Part shown: one piece after another, positions 18,649 to 26,655 of the stretch
How positions within the stretch are numbered: position 1 is the first letter of the stretch
Layout of the letters: each line of letters begins with the position of its first letter
Made by a program: the position numbers and the translations under genes
The notes under the pieces: generated by a model
What the model saw: only the letters and a program-made list of their open reading frames with translations
Told to the model about the DNA's origin: nothing
The model's database searches: none
From: Lachnospiraceae bacterium
GTDB lineage: Bacteria > Bacillota > Clostridia > Lachnospirales > Lachnospiraceae
Reading direction: 5' to 3'
Length of the DNA: 64,000 nucleotides
Assembly: GCA_015056765.1 (NCBI GenBank)
Contig: SVFQ01000008.1
Coordinates: 62,001 to 126,000 of the forward strand

Positions 18649-19667
18649 AGGGTCACTCCTTTTTCACCTTCTGTGATTTCACCTACTACGTAAACAGTCT
18701 CCCCTGCAGCTTTTGCAGCGGCAACGGTCTTATCTACATCAGCAGGATCTACCGCAAGAATCATGCCAAGGCCCATATTGTAGGTATTGAACATCATCTG
18801 GTCTGTAATCTGTCCTTTTTCCTGTAACAGTTTGAAAATCGGCAATACCGGGAAGGAATCCAGGTGAATATTTGCGTGGGTACCTTCCTTTAACATACGA
18901 GGAATATTCTCATAGAAGCCGCCACCTGTAATGTGACTGCACGCTTTTACTTTTACGCCGGCTTCCTTAATGGAACGCATCGCTTTTACATAGATACGGG
19001 TAGGTGTCAGAAGAGTCTCTCCCAGGGTAGCACCTAACTCGTCATAATAGGTTTCCAGGCTTTCTTTTGTCATTTCAAAGACTTTACGAACCAAAGAAAA
19101 TCCGTTGGAGTGAATACCGGTGCTGGCAAGTCCGATCAGCACATCGCCGGCTTTCAGATTCTCTCCTGTAATCATGTCTTTTTTGTCTACAAGTCCTACA
19201 GAGAAACCTGCAACGTCGTACTCATCTTCCGGCATTAAATCAGGATGCTCTGCTGTCTCACCACCGATCAGTGCACAGTCGGACTGCTTACATCCTTCTG
19301 CTACACCTTTTACGATAGCGGCGATTTTTTCCGGGTAGTTCTTACCACATGCGATATAATCTAAGAAAAATAAAGGTTCTCCACCTGCACAAGCTACATC
19401 ATTTACACACATAGCAACACAGTCGATGCCGATTGTGTCGTGTTTATCCAGCAGAAATGCTGCCTTAATTTTGGTACCTACGCCGTCTGTTCCGGACAGA
19501 AGAATAGGCTCTTCCATATCTTTGATTGCTTTTAAGGAAAAAGCTCCGGAGAAGCCACCCAGACCGCCTAACACTTCCGGTCTCATGGTTTCTTTTACGT
19601 AGTCCTTCATCAATTCTACAGAACGATATCCTGCTTCAATATCCACACCTGCTTTTTTGTAATCCAT
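18642..19667 (-). CDS. purM: Phosphoribosylformylglycinamidine cyclo-ligase (AIRS)
   Basis: 341 residues from [18 protein letters not shown] signatures [19 protein letters not shown] and [14 protein letters not shown] are present. It closes the imidazole ring of AIR using ATP, step 5 of purine synthesis. I chose the ATG at 19667, which has GAGGAGA 6 nt upstream and the conserved DYKKAGVD start; the ATG at 19682 lies inside that ribosome binding site. Spacing to purE is 26 nt. Confidence 0.98.
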   Translation of the reverse strand: MDYKKAGVDIEAGYRSVELMKDYVKETMRPEVLGGLGGFSGAFSLKAIKDMEEPILLSGTDGVGTKIKAAFLLDKHDTIGIDCVAMCVNDVACAGGEPLFFLDYIACGKNYPEKIAAIVKGVAEGCKQSDCALIGGETAEHPDLMPEDEYDVAGFSVGLVDKKDMITGENLKAGDVLIGLASTGIHSNGFSLVRKVFEMTKESLETYYDELGATLGETLLTPTRIYVKAMRSIKEAGVKVKACSHITGGGFYENIPRMLKEGTHANIHLDSFPVLPIFKLLQEKGQITDQMMFNTYNMGLGMILAVDPADVDKTVAAAKAAGETVYVVGEITEGEKGVTLC

Positions 19668-19693
19668 TTTTTCTCTCCTCATTCCCTGTTTGG

Positions 19694-20200
19694 TTATTTG
19701 CTGTAATTTTGATAGCCAACTTCCTGAAGTTTTTTATCTTTGGCTTTTACTTCTTCTTTCAAAGACTCTTTGTAGTCTTTGACTTTCTGGAGTAACTGCG
19801 GATCACTCATAGCAAGCATCTTTGCTGCCAGGATACCGGCATTCTTTCCACCATTGATTGCAACTGTTGCTACAGGAATTCCACTTGGCATCTGTACGAT
19901 AGAGTAAAGGGAATCTCTACCTCCTAAGGAAGTAGTATGCATCGGAACACCGATGACCGGCAGCGGGAAAATCGCTGCACACATGCCCGGGAGATGAGCT
20001 GCCATACCGGCGCCGGCTATGATGACTTTATAGCCTTTCTCCTCAGCTGATTTTGCGTAAGTGAAAAATTCATCCACCTCACGATGCGCAGATAGAATCG
20101 TCATATCATAACTGATTCCAAACTGCTCTAGGATTTCAGCAGCCTGTTTCATTACTGCCAAATCCGAGTCACTACCCATTACAATTCCTACTTGTGCCAT
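19694..20200 (-). CDS. purE: N5-carboxyaminoimidazole ribonucleotide mutase
   Basis: 168 residues. The motifs [22 protein letters not shown] and [10 protein letters not shown] mark PurE. SAHR and AGMAAHLPG with GGRDSLYSI fit class I, which uses N5-CAIR made by PurK, although purK is not in this window and a class II AIR carboxylase cannot be excluded by eye. It is the first gene of the purEMND run, 41 nt after the M29 peptidase gene. Confidence 0.96.
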   Translation of the reverse strand: MAQVGIVMGSDSDLAVMKQAAEILEQFGISYDMTILSAHREVDEFFTYAKSAEEKGYKVIIAGAGMAAHLPGMCAAIFPLPVIGVPMHTTSLGGRDSLYSIVQMPSGIPVATVAINGGKNAGILAAKMLAMSDPQLLQKVKDYKESLKEEVKAKDKKLQEVGYQNYSK

Positions 20201-20241
20201 TTTGGATCTCCTTCTTATATCTAGTAATCTATGAAAAAAGC

Positions 20242-22278
20242 TTAAAAAGCTTCATTCAACTTCTCTGTGCCGGGCAATACAAATCTGCCCTCTTCGATGA
20301 TACGCTCTACTGAGCCGTCTGCTCTGACGATTGAAATCTCTGCCAGTTCGTCATAAGGAATGGTAATATCCGTGTGGCAATTAAAATATGCCGTGCTGCT
20401 GTCTGTATGACGAAGCGCGGATTTTTCATTTTCCTTGGCGATGAGTTCCTTACCGTCCGGATTATAAGTCTTTACTTCCTCTTCATGAGAATAACAGGTA
20501 TCTCCCACTGCAAAGTGTGGACCTGTCTTTTCTGCAATCAGAATCGGTAATTTATCTTCAATCTGTAATCTTCTGGCTGCCACAAAGGCTGTGGTATTGG
20601 TACCGATGGCGAATTCACCGATTGGCAATGTGTCGTGGTGGAACAATACCGTATCTTTGATTAGTTTCTGGTTTTGTTCCGGATTTTCAAAATTGGTACA
20701 TCCATATGTGGTAACACATCCATCTTCAAAATGCAGTTCCAGATTCTTGTACTGCAATCCATTCAGATAGACGTTGGTTACATGTAGCACGCCTTCTGTG
20801 CCTGTCAGCACAGGAGAGGTGAAGACTTCTCCCACGGGGATATTCACATCTGCTACACAGTTTTCAAAGTTCGATTGGTGTGCCGGATCATCTAAGTGAT
20901 GGAGCATCACCTTCATATTGGTTTTATTGGCTCCCTGACCTTTGACGATGACATACTCTGCGGTATCCAAAGCATCAATCAGGTGCTGCTGTATGGTCTG
21001 GTAAAGTTTGTAATCTAAAGTGTTCAGTTTCACGGTTTCTGCAAATACTTCTTTGAAGTTCGCTCCGATACTTGGTACCGGAAGTGCCATAATCGTGAAG
21101 CTTCTCTCTTCCCCAATGATGTAGGTATTGGTAATCTCTCCTGCCTTGGATGCATAGACTACCATATCCTGTTGCTGTGCTTTATCGTATTTCGGTGCTT
21201 CTTCCTTGTCCTTTGGTTCAAAGGAAGCTTCCCCGAAGGTTTCCAGCACTGCAGGTCCGCCATGCTGATTCGCATGCTCTTTCTCTGCTTCAAAAGCGCT
21301 TTGCAGACATTCAATACGACGCTGCACTAAGTTCTTATCTAAAAAGAGAGCTAAATCCTCTTTGTGATCAAAATCAAACTGTGGATTCGGAGAAGTACCG
21401 TACACTCTGTTTCGCTGGAAGGTTCTGCCTTCCATTAAGCTACTGGGGCTGCGAAGCATGGTAGGTTTTAATCCGATCTCCGCAAGGTTCTTCACTGCCG
21501 CCTTTGCAATACGCTCAAAACCAATCATGTAGCGAAGCTCGGCGGTTTTCTTTTTGCTTAGGTCCTTTCCTGTCATCTCGAAGCCGATGCGATATCCCTC
21601 TGTCCAGGTTCTTGCCATGGCATCAATCTGCTCCTGTGGAATCTGGGAAAGATACTCTGCCATCTTTCGCTCATTGTCTCCAATGTACTCTCCATAGGTA
21701 TATAGATAACGTTCATCAGATAAGTCGCATTCTAATCTGGTATGGAAGAGATTCTTTTCCGGGTTTACCTGGGCTTTGATGCGCCTTGCCTGTACGTCTT
21801 CGCAATAATCACTGACATACCAATACAAGATATCTTTCAGTGCCTTTAACTCCGGTTCCACCCTCTCTTCATAAGCAGTCTCAAACATGCCGATGATTTC
21901 AATAAGGAGTTCTAATCGAATCACCAGCATCTCCTCATCCTGTTCGTATACTGCAGGAATCATGCTATACAGCTCTGCCGCCAATGCGCATAGATACTTG
22001 CCATAGGTTCCAAGTTTTTCTACTGCTACCGTAGGATTTGCGTAACTCTGATCATAATGACTAGGTAAAATATCCTGGAACAGAGCTTCATTTCGCTGAC
22101 GAAGCTCCATCACCGGTGCAGTCTGCAGTTTGCCTGCTGCCACAAAATCCCACTCCGAAATCACCATGGTTGCAAAGTGTATCTCTTTCTCAAAAAAGAG
22201 GCTCATCTCTTCGGATAGATGCACCCCTTCTGTTTCGTATTGTTCAATTCGCTCTCTGGCTAAAGATAAACGTTCCAT
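20242..22278 (-). CDS. M29-family aminopeptidase with long N-terminal extension
   Basis: 678 residues against about 410 for standard M29 enzymes. The C-terminal ~300 residues carry the M29 metal and catalytic set in order: Glu about 484 (PVGEVFTSPV), Glu about 555 (GEFAIGTN), His about 588 and Tyr about 595 (GPHFAVGDTCYS), and His/Asp about 635/637 (NCHTDIT). The N-terminal ~350 residues are helical and carry no motif I recognise. No signal peptide, so cytoplasmic. It probably acts in peptide turnover. Its start abuts the upstream stop of the small membrane protein gene. The extension could be an extra substrate-gating domain. Confidence 0.85.
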   Translation of the reverse strand: MERLSLARERIEQYETEGVHLSEEMSLFFEKEIHFATMVISEWDFVAAGKLQTAPVMELRQRNEALFQDILPSHYDQSYANPTVAVEKLGTYGKYLCALAAELYSMIPAVYEQDEEMLVIRLELLIEIIGMFETAYEERVEPELKALKDILYWYVSDYCEDVQARRIKAQVNPEKNLFHTRLECDLSDERYLYTYGEYIGDNERKMAEYLSQIPQEQIDAMARTWTEGYRIGFEMTGKDLSKKKTAELRYMIGFERIAKAAVKNLAEIGLKPTMLRSPSSLMEGRTFQRNRVYGTSPNPQFDFDHKEDLALFLDKNLVQRRIECLQSAFEAEKEHANQHGGPAVLETFGEASFEPKDKEEAPKYDKAQQQDMVVYASKAGEITNTYIIGEERSFTIMALPVPSIGANFKEVFAETVKLNTLDYKLYQTIQQHLIDALDTAEYVIVKGQGANKTNMKVMLHHLDDPAHQSNFENCVADVNIPVGEVFTSPVLTGTEGVLHVTNVYLNGLQYKNLELHFEDGCVTTYGCTNFENPEQNQKLIKDTVLFHHDTLPIGEFAIGTNTTAFVAARRLQIEDKLPILIAEKTGPHFAVGDTCYSHEEEVKTYNPDGKELIAKENEKSALRHTDSSTAYFNCHTDITIPYDELAEISIVRADGSVERIIEEGRFVLPGTEKLNEAF

Positions 22279-22596
22279 TTATAACATTGCTCCTGCATAT
22301 AATACGGTGCTTACAAGTAGTAAGCTGATGACATTCATCACCATGCCCAAATAGGCAAACAAATAAAACCGGTCTTTTTCCATTCTGGCTGCTATGGCAA
22401 GTCCAAGCCCAATAAGCGCATAAAGCATGGAAAGAAGGCACACTCCGCCCCTGCTTATGGAAAAAGCCCCTGCTTCTCTATAAGAAAAATAAATCACAAG
22501 ACACATACTTACCAAGGAAATAAGTCCCAGAATAGCAGACATGATTGATTTCTTGGAATAGGTTTTATCTGTGAAAATATAACCTTTTTTTCGCAT
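22279..22596 (-). CDS. Small membrane protein, 105 aa (DUF6142-like)
   Basis: 105 residues with three hydrophobic segments (about 17-38, 49-68 and 75-100) and a basic N-terminus (MRKKGYIFTDKTYSKK). AGAGGAA precedes the ATG closely. It resembles small Lachnospiraceae membrane proteins annotated as DUF6142, from memory and not checked. It lies between a 49-residue membrane protein gene and the M29 peptidase, within a tight operon with pyrE upstream. No function can be assigned. Confidence 0.75.
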   Translation of the reverse strand: MRKKGYIFTDKTYSKKSIMSAILGLISLVSMCLVIYFSYREAGAFSISRGGVCLLSMLYALIGLGLAIAARMEKDRFYLFAYLGMVMNVISLLLVSTVLYAGAML

Positions 22597-22605
22597 GACT
22601 TCCTC

Positions 22606-22755
22606 TTAGATTAACATCTTTGACTTTGCAGAAATCATCTTGGATCCGCCAATGATTAAAAGGATACCGGATACGATTCCTACAACCATCACAAGTACGC
22701 CAATGGCGATATTCATACCACCTGTGCGTCCTAATAACTTATAATTTTTCTCCAT
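22606..22755 (-). CDS. 49-aa membrane microprotein
   Basis: A short gene starting MEKNYKLLGRTGG and ending SKMLI. It has one or two hydrophobic stretches (about 14-38, MNIAIGVLVMVVGIVSGILLII) and a short basic tail. GGAGGAAG lies 6 nt before the ATG, as strong as any site in the window. It begins 14 nt after pyrE ends and stops 9 nt before the next small membrane protein. The good ribosome binding site and fit between the neighbours support a real gene. Function unknown. Confidence 0.75.
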   Translation of the reverse strand: MEKNYKLLGRTGGMNIAIGVLVMVVGIVSGILLIIGGSKMISAKSKMLI

Positions 22756-22769
22756 GCTTCTTCCTCCTT

Positions 22770-23444
22770 CTACTTTACGCCATACTGTTCATAGTAAGCG
22801 TCGATGGCTGCCTTTAAGGTATCATCGATATAGACCTTTCCATTATAAGGCTTATTGTATAAATGCTCCACTACCTCTTCCATGGTAACAATGGCTGTGG
22901 TAGGGAAGCCGTAAGTTTCCTCAATTTCGGAAAGTGCACTCTTTGTGCCCTGACCTCTTTCCATACGATCTACGCTAACCACAAGACCACATACCTTGGC
23001 ATCTGCCTGCGCTTTGATAATAGGCATGGTCTCGCCAATGGAAGTACCTGCTGTAGTGACATCTTCTATGATGATGATTTTATCTCCATCCGCAATAGGA
23101 CTTCCTAAGAGAATGCCTGTGTCACCGTGATCTTTTACTTCTTTTCGGTTAGAGCAGTATTTGATTTCTTTATCATAAAGCTCAGATATTTCCATGGATG
23201 TAGCTACAGAAAGGGGAATTCCCTTGTATGCCGGTCCAAACAGGATATCAAAATCTGTTCCGAATTTCTCTTTGATTGCCTGGGCATAAAAGCGACCCAG
23301 TTTGCGCAGTTGCGCACCGTTACGGTAGAAACCTGTATTTACAAAAAAAGGAGTCTTTCTGCCACTTTTGGTCACAAAGTCTCCAAATTTCAATACATTA
23401 CACTCTACCATAAATTCAATAAATTCCTGTTTGTACTGTTCCAT
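22770..23444 (-). CDS. pyrE: Orotate phosphoribosyltransferase
   Basis: 224 residues. The PRPP-binding loop IIIIEDVTTAGTSIGE and the substrate region FGPAYKGIPLSVATS are characteristic. It makes OMP from orotate and PRPP. It follows pyrF by 79 nt and is followed by two small membrane-protein genes. No pyrimidine attenuator or PyrR binding site was seen in front. Confidence 0.98.
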   Translation of the reverse strand: MEQYKQEFIEFMVECNVLKFGDFVTKSGRKTPFFVNTGFYRNGAQLRKLGRFYAQAIKEKFGTDFDILFGPAYKGIPLSVATSMEISELYDKEIKYCSNRKEVKDHGDTGILLGSPIADGDKIIIIEDVTTAGTSIGETMPIIKAQADAKVCGLVVSVDRMERGQGTKSALSEIEETYGFPTTAIVTMEEVVEHLYNKPYNGKVYIDDTLKAAIDAYYEQYGVK

Positions 23445-23523
23445 GTCTAAGCTCCTTATCTCGCACGAATTTCAAACCGCTACTAGTCTAACATACATAG
23501 CCTTTGCTATGCAAGGATTGCCC

Positions 23524-24444
23524 TTAGGCAATCCCCTTTGCAATATCTTCTTTCATATCCTCTACAGCTGCTCTGGCCGCATCCGCAAAGCCTGCTTCTG
23601 TAAAGTGTGCGTATTTTTCCTGCTTGTAAGCAGCGATGATTCCTCTGGAAGAATTTACGATTGCACCGGTACCATCCGGATTGAAGAATGGTGCCAAATC
23701 TTTACCGGTACCGCCCTGTGCTCCATAGCCAGGTACCAAAATGACTGCTTTCGGCATTAAGGAACGTACTACCTTTGCCATTTCCGGGTAGGTGGCTCCT
23801 ACTACAGCACCCACATTGGAGTAAGCACCGTCCATGGAAGATAATCCCCACTCATTTACTTTTTCAGCAACTAATTCATACAGTGCTTTTTCTCCCACCT
23901 TCTGATCCTGGAACTCGCCACTGCTTGGATTAGAAGTCTTCACCAGTACAAAGATACCTTTATCATGGCTGTTGCAAACATCGATAAATGGTTTGATGCC
24001 ATCAGAACCCAGGTATGGATTTACTGTGGCAAAGTCTTCATCAAATAGCGGATAGGTCTTACTTCCTACCTGTACGGTTCCCAAATGTCCTGTAGCATAG
24101 GCTGCGGAAGTAGAACCGATGTCTCCACGCTTTACATCGCCAATTACCAAAAGGCCTTTTTCTTTTGCATACTTTACGGTCTTGTCATAAGCCATCAGTC
24201 CCGGAATACCGAACTGCTCATACATGGCAATCTGTGGCTTTACTGCCGGAATCAAATCGTATGTGGCATCAATCAGGCCTTTATTGTATACCCAAATCGC
24301 TTCTGCCGCCCCTTCCAGTGTCTCGCCTTTTTCTGCGAAGGCCTCTGCTTTGATGTGCTCCGGAATATAAGAAAGCATAGGATCAAGTCCTACTACAATC
24401 GGTGCGTTTTTGCGGGTCATTTCAGTAATCAGTTTTGCAATCAT
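23524..24444 (-). CDS. pyrF: Orotidine 5'-phosphate decarboxylase, type 2
   Basis: 306 residues, the long type 2 form. VGLDPML, the catalytic GDVKRGDIGSTS with Lys and Asp residues, and TSNPSSGEF are visible. It decarboxylates OMP to UMP, acting after PyrE. AAAGGAG precedes the ATG. It starts 18 nt after the TPR lipoprotein gene. Confidence 0.98.
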   Translation of the reverse strand: MIAKLITEMTRKNAPIVVGLDPMLSYIPEHIKAEAFAEKGETLEGAAEAIWVYNKGLIDATYDLIPAVKPQIAMYEQFGIPGLMAYDKTVKYAKEKGLLVIGDVKRGDIGSTSAAYATGHLGTVQVGSKTYPLFDEDFATVNPYLGSDGIKPFIDVCNSHDKGIFVLVKTSNPSSGEFQDQKVGEKALYELVAEKVNEWGLSSMDGAYSNVGAVVGATYPEMAKVVRSLMPKAVILVPGYGAQGGTGKDLAPFFNPDGTGAIVNSSRGIIAAYKQEKYAHFTEAGFADAARAAVEDMKEDIAKGIA

Positions 24445-24462
24445 GTTTGTGCTCCTTTAGGG

Positions 24463-25509
24463 TTATTTTCTGGTTTTGAGGAATTCGTACTCACGCTGTG
24501 CCTTTTCGTCATCGGGATAAGATGCTAAATACTCTGTCATGGCCGCCTTTGCTTTGCCGAATTCACTCTTATATTCATAAGCAACGATTTGGTTAAATCG
24601 AAGAGACTTCTTCAGTTCCACATCGTCGCTTTCTTCCAATGCTGTCTGTATCGTAGTAAGTGCCGTGTCATAGTCACCTAAGTTCATCTGGCAGATAGCC
24701 AGCTGATTCTCAATTCTGGCACTTTTGTTTCCCTGCTGCAAGTAGCTTTGATACACGCTGGCAGCATAATTGTATTCCCCTAAAGCTTCCCAACATTTTC
24801 CCAAAAAGTAGGTGCTACCATCACCGGACTCTGTAGATTTCTCTAAAAGTTCTCTGGCCGTCTCATACTCTCCGAGGAAATAGTATAGTCTTCCTTTATC
24901 ATATTCGGACAAGGTCTTGGCGCCACGGTCTATGGCATTTTGTAAATAGATTTGCCCCTGGTCTTTATATCCTTTGGAGTCCAATACCTCGTAGATGCGT
25001 TCTAGTCTGTCAATATGTAGACTTTTCCCCGCAAGTGCCTTATCAAAATCCGCCTTAGCTCCTTCAAAGTCATCCTGCAGGAGTTTCACGGTGCCACGTA
25101 GTTCATAGGCATCCTGATTATCTTTGGCATAAGCAAGGATATGATCACAGATGGTAGCCGCCTCCGGATATTTGCCTGCCTTCTCGTAAGCTTTTGCCAA
25201 ATAGAAGTTTAAGTCCACATCCATAGTGTCGATTAGGCTGCCGCTTTGTTGCAGGCTGCTTTCAAAAGCGGAAGCTGCTTCGTCATATCTACCCATTTGC
25301 AAAAAGCATATGCCCTGCAGACGATACAACTCTCTCATATCTTCTCCTGCCAGCAGTGCCTGATCTATGGTGGACAGTGCGGTATCATATTCCAAATTGG
25401 TGGTGGCTTCATAGGCCTTGGCCAAAAAGTCACCCTTTGCTTGCTTGCCGCAGGCACACATCCCAAGGGATACGGTCAGCAGCAATACGGCTCCTACGTG
25501 TCTTTTCAT
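24463..25509 (-). CDS. TPR-repeat lipoprotein
   Basis: 348 residues. A short signal peptide (MKRHVGAVLLLTVSLGMCAC) ends in two Cys; the one preceded by Ala is the better lipobox. The rest is about eight to nine tetratricopeptide repeats, with typical units such as LQGICFLQMGRYDEAASAFE and CWEALGEYNYAASVYQSYL. It would sit on the outer face of the membrane as a protein-interaction scaffold. Partner unknown. It lies between DAHP synthase and pyrF genes in one collinear run. Confidence 0.88.
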   Translation of the reverse strand: MKRHVGAVLLLTVSLGMCACGKQAKGDFLAKAYEATTNLEYDTALSTIDQALLAGEDMRELYRLQGICFLQMGRYDEAASAFESSLQQSGSLIDTMDVDLNFYLAKAYEKAGKYPEAATICDHILAYAKDNQDAYELRGTVKLLQDDFEGAKADFDKALAGKSLHIDRLERIYEVLDSKGYKDQGQIYLQNAIDRGAKTLSEYDKGRLYYFLGEYETARELLEKSTESGDGSTYFLGKCWEALGEYNYAASVYQSYLQQGNKSARIENQLAICQMNLGDYDTALTTIQTALEESDDVELKKSLRFNQIVAYEYKSEFGKAKAAMTEYLASYPDDEKAQREYEFLKTRK

Positions 25510-25536
25510 GTTACTCTCTGGTTCTTCCTGTGGTGA

Positions 25537-26577
25537 TTATCTAAGTTCCGCCAAATCTAAAATCAGTCTCTCTGTTTTTTCCCAGCCCAGGCAAGGATCC
25601 GTAATGGATTTGCCGTAGCAATGCTCATGGGTAGGCTGAGCCCCATCTTCGATGTAGCTTTCAATCATGAGACCTTTTACCAAACGATTAATATCTCCGG
25701 ACATACGGCAACTATGCATGACATCCTTACTGATACGAATCTGCTCCAAGTACTGTTTGCCGGAGTTGGAATGATTGGTATCAATGATGACAGCCGGATT
25801 TTTCAAGCTATCGTCTTTTTGATATAGTTCCAGTACATTCTGTAAATCTTCATAATGGTAGTTTGGAATATTTCGTCCAAACTTATCTACATAGCCTCGT
25901 AAAATCGCATGGCACAATGGATTTCCCGGGCTCTTTACTTCCCATCCACGATACAGGAAGGTATGGCTTCCCTGGGCTGCCACGATGGAATTCATCATGA
26001 CGTTTAAATCGCCGCCTGTAGGATTCTTCATACCTACCGGAATGCCTACACCGCTGGCAGTTAGTCTGTGCTGCTGGTTCTCTGCGGATCTGGCACCTAC
26101 TGCTACGTAGGATAAAAGGTCAGACACATATCTGTGGTTTTCCGGATACAGCATCTCATCTGCGCAGGTAAAGCCTGTCTCTTCCACTGCACGATGATGC
26201 AATTTACGAATGGCAATGATACCTGCAAGCATGTCGCTGGCCTTATCCGGGTCAGGCTGATGCAGCATTCCTTTATAGCCTTTGCCTACGGTTCTAGGCT
26301 TATTGGTGTAAATACGTGGTACGATGAGAATCTTCTCTGCTACCTTTTCCTGTACTTTCACAAGACGGTGCAGGTAATCCATTACCGCATCTTCTCGGTC
26401 TGCGGAACAAGGTCCGATAATCAGTAAAAGTCTGTCGTCTTTGCCTTCAAAAATTGCCTTGATCTCCTCATCACGGCGCATCTTGATAGCTTCAATCTCC
26501 GGGCTTACCGGGTATTGCTCTTTGACCTCTTTGGGAGTTGGCAGCTTTCGCTTGAACTCCATATCCATTTTTTCCAT
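25537..26577 (-). CDS. aroF: 3-deoxy-7-phosphoheptulonate (DAHP) synthase, class I (AroG/F type)
   Basis: 346 residues, typical of the type I-alpha AroFGH group. GPCSADREDAV, PRIYTNKPRTVGKGYKG, KNPTGGDLNVMMN and DTNHSNSGKQYLEQ are the phosphoenolpyruvate and erythrose-4-phosphate site motifs. It begins the shikimate pathway. The N-terminal region (KRKLPTPKEVKEQYPVS) is the one that carries feedback sites in Phe/Tyr-sensitive enzymes. No T-box or leader peptide is seen. GAGGAGA precedes the ATG. A terminator (26621-26651) separates it from the upstream signalling gene; the symbol among AroF/G/H is a matter of choice. Confidence 0.95.
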   Translation of the reverse strand: MEKMDMEFKRKLPTPKEVKEQYPVSPEIEAIKMRRDEEIKAIFEGKDDRLLLIIGPCSADREDAVMDYLHRLVKVQEKVAEKILIVPRIYTNKPRTVGKGYKGMLHQPDPDKASDMLAGIIAIRKLHHRAVEETGFTCADEMLYPENHRYVSDLLSYVAVGARSAENQQHRLTASGVGIPVGMKNPTGGDLNVMMNSIVAAQGSHTFLYRGWEVKSPGNPLCHAILRGYVDKFGRNIPNYHYEDLQNVLELYQKDDSLKNPAVIIDTNHSNSGKQYLEQIRISKDVMHSCRMSGDINRLVKGLMIESYIEDGAQPTHEHCYGKSITDPCLGWEKTERLILDLAELR

Positions 26578-26620
26578 AACTGTTCTCCTCTTTTGTTATA
26601 CTATGCTAGCTTTATCCTTG

Positions 26621-26651
26621 AAAAAGTGAGAACGGAAAACCGTCCTCACTT
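26621..26651 (-). terminator. Intrinsic terminator after the REC-GGDEF-EAL gene
   Basis: Minus-strand stem AAGTGAGGACGG/CCGTTCTCACTT (26651-26624) with a 4-nt T loop and one mismatch, followed by TTTTTCAAGG. It starts just after the TAA at 26656. Confidence 0.88.
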
Positions 26652-26655
26652 TCCA

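Noticed and set aside
16742-20241. Purine riboswitch in the purEMND run
   Set aside because: Gaps between genes are 12-41 nt, too short for an aptamer.
20230-20256. AAGCTT-TTT-AAGCTT hairpin with T run at the end of the M29 gene as terminator
   Set aside because: Only 6 AT-rich base pairs, overlapping the stop codon. Too weak to call; purE lacks a clear promoter, so read-through is more likely.
23514-23534. GGATTGCC/GGGCAATCC hairpin at the pyrF stop
   Set aside because: No T run follows on the minus strand; perhaps mRNA stability, not a confident terminator or attenuator.
26578-26655. T-box or attenuator before DAHP synthase
   Set aside because: The gap of 78 nt contains only the terminator of the upstream gene and a possible weak promoter (TTTTCA-N18-TATAAC).
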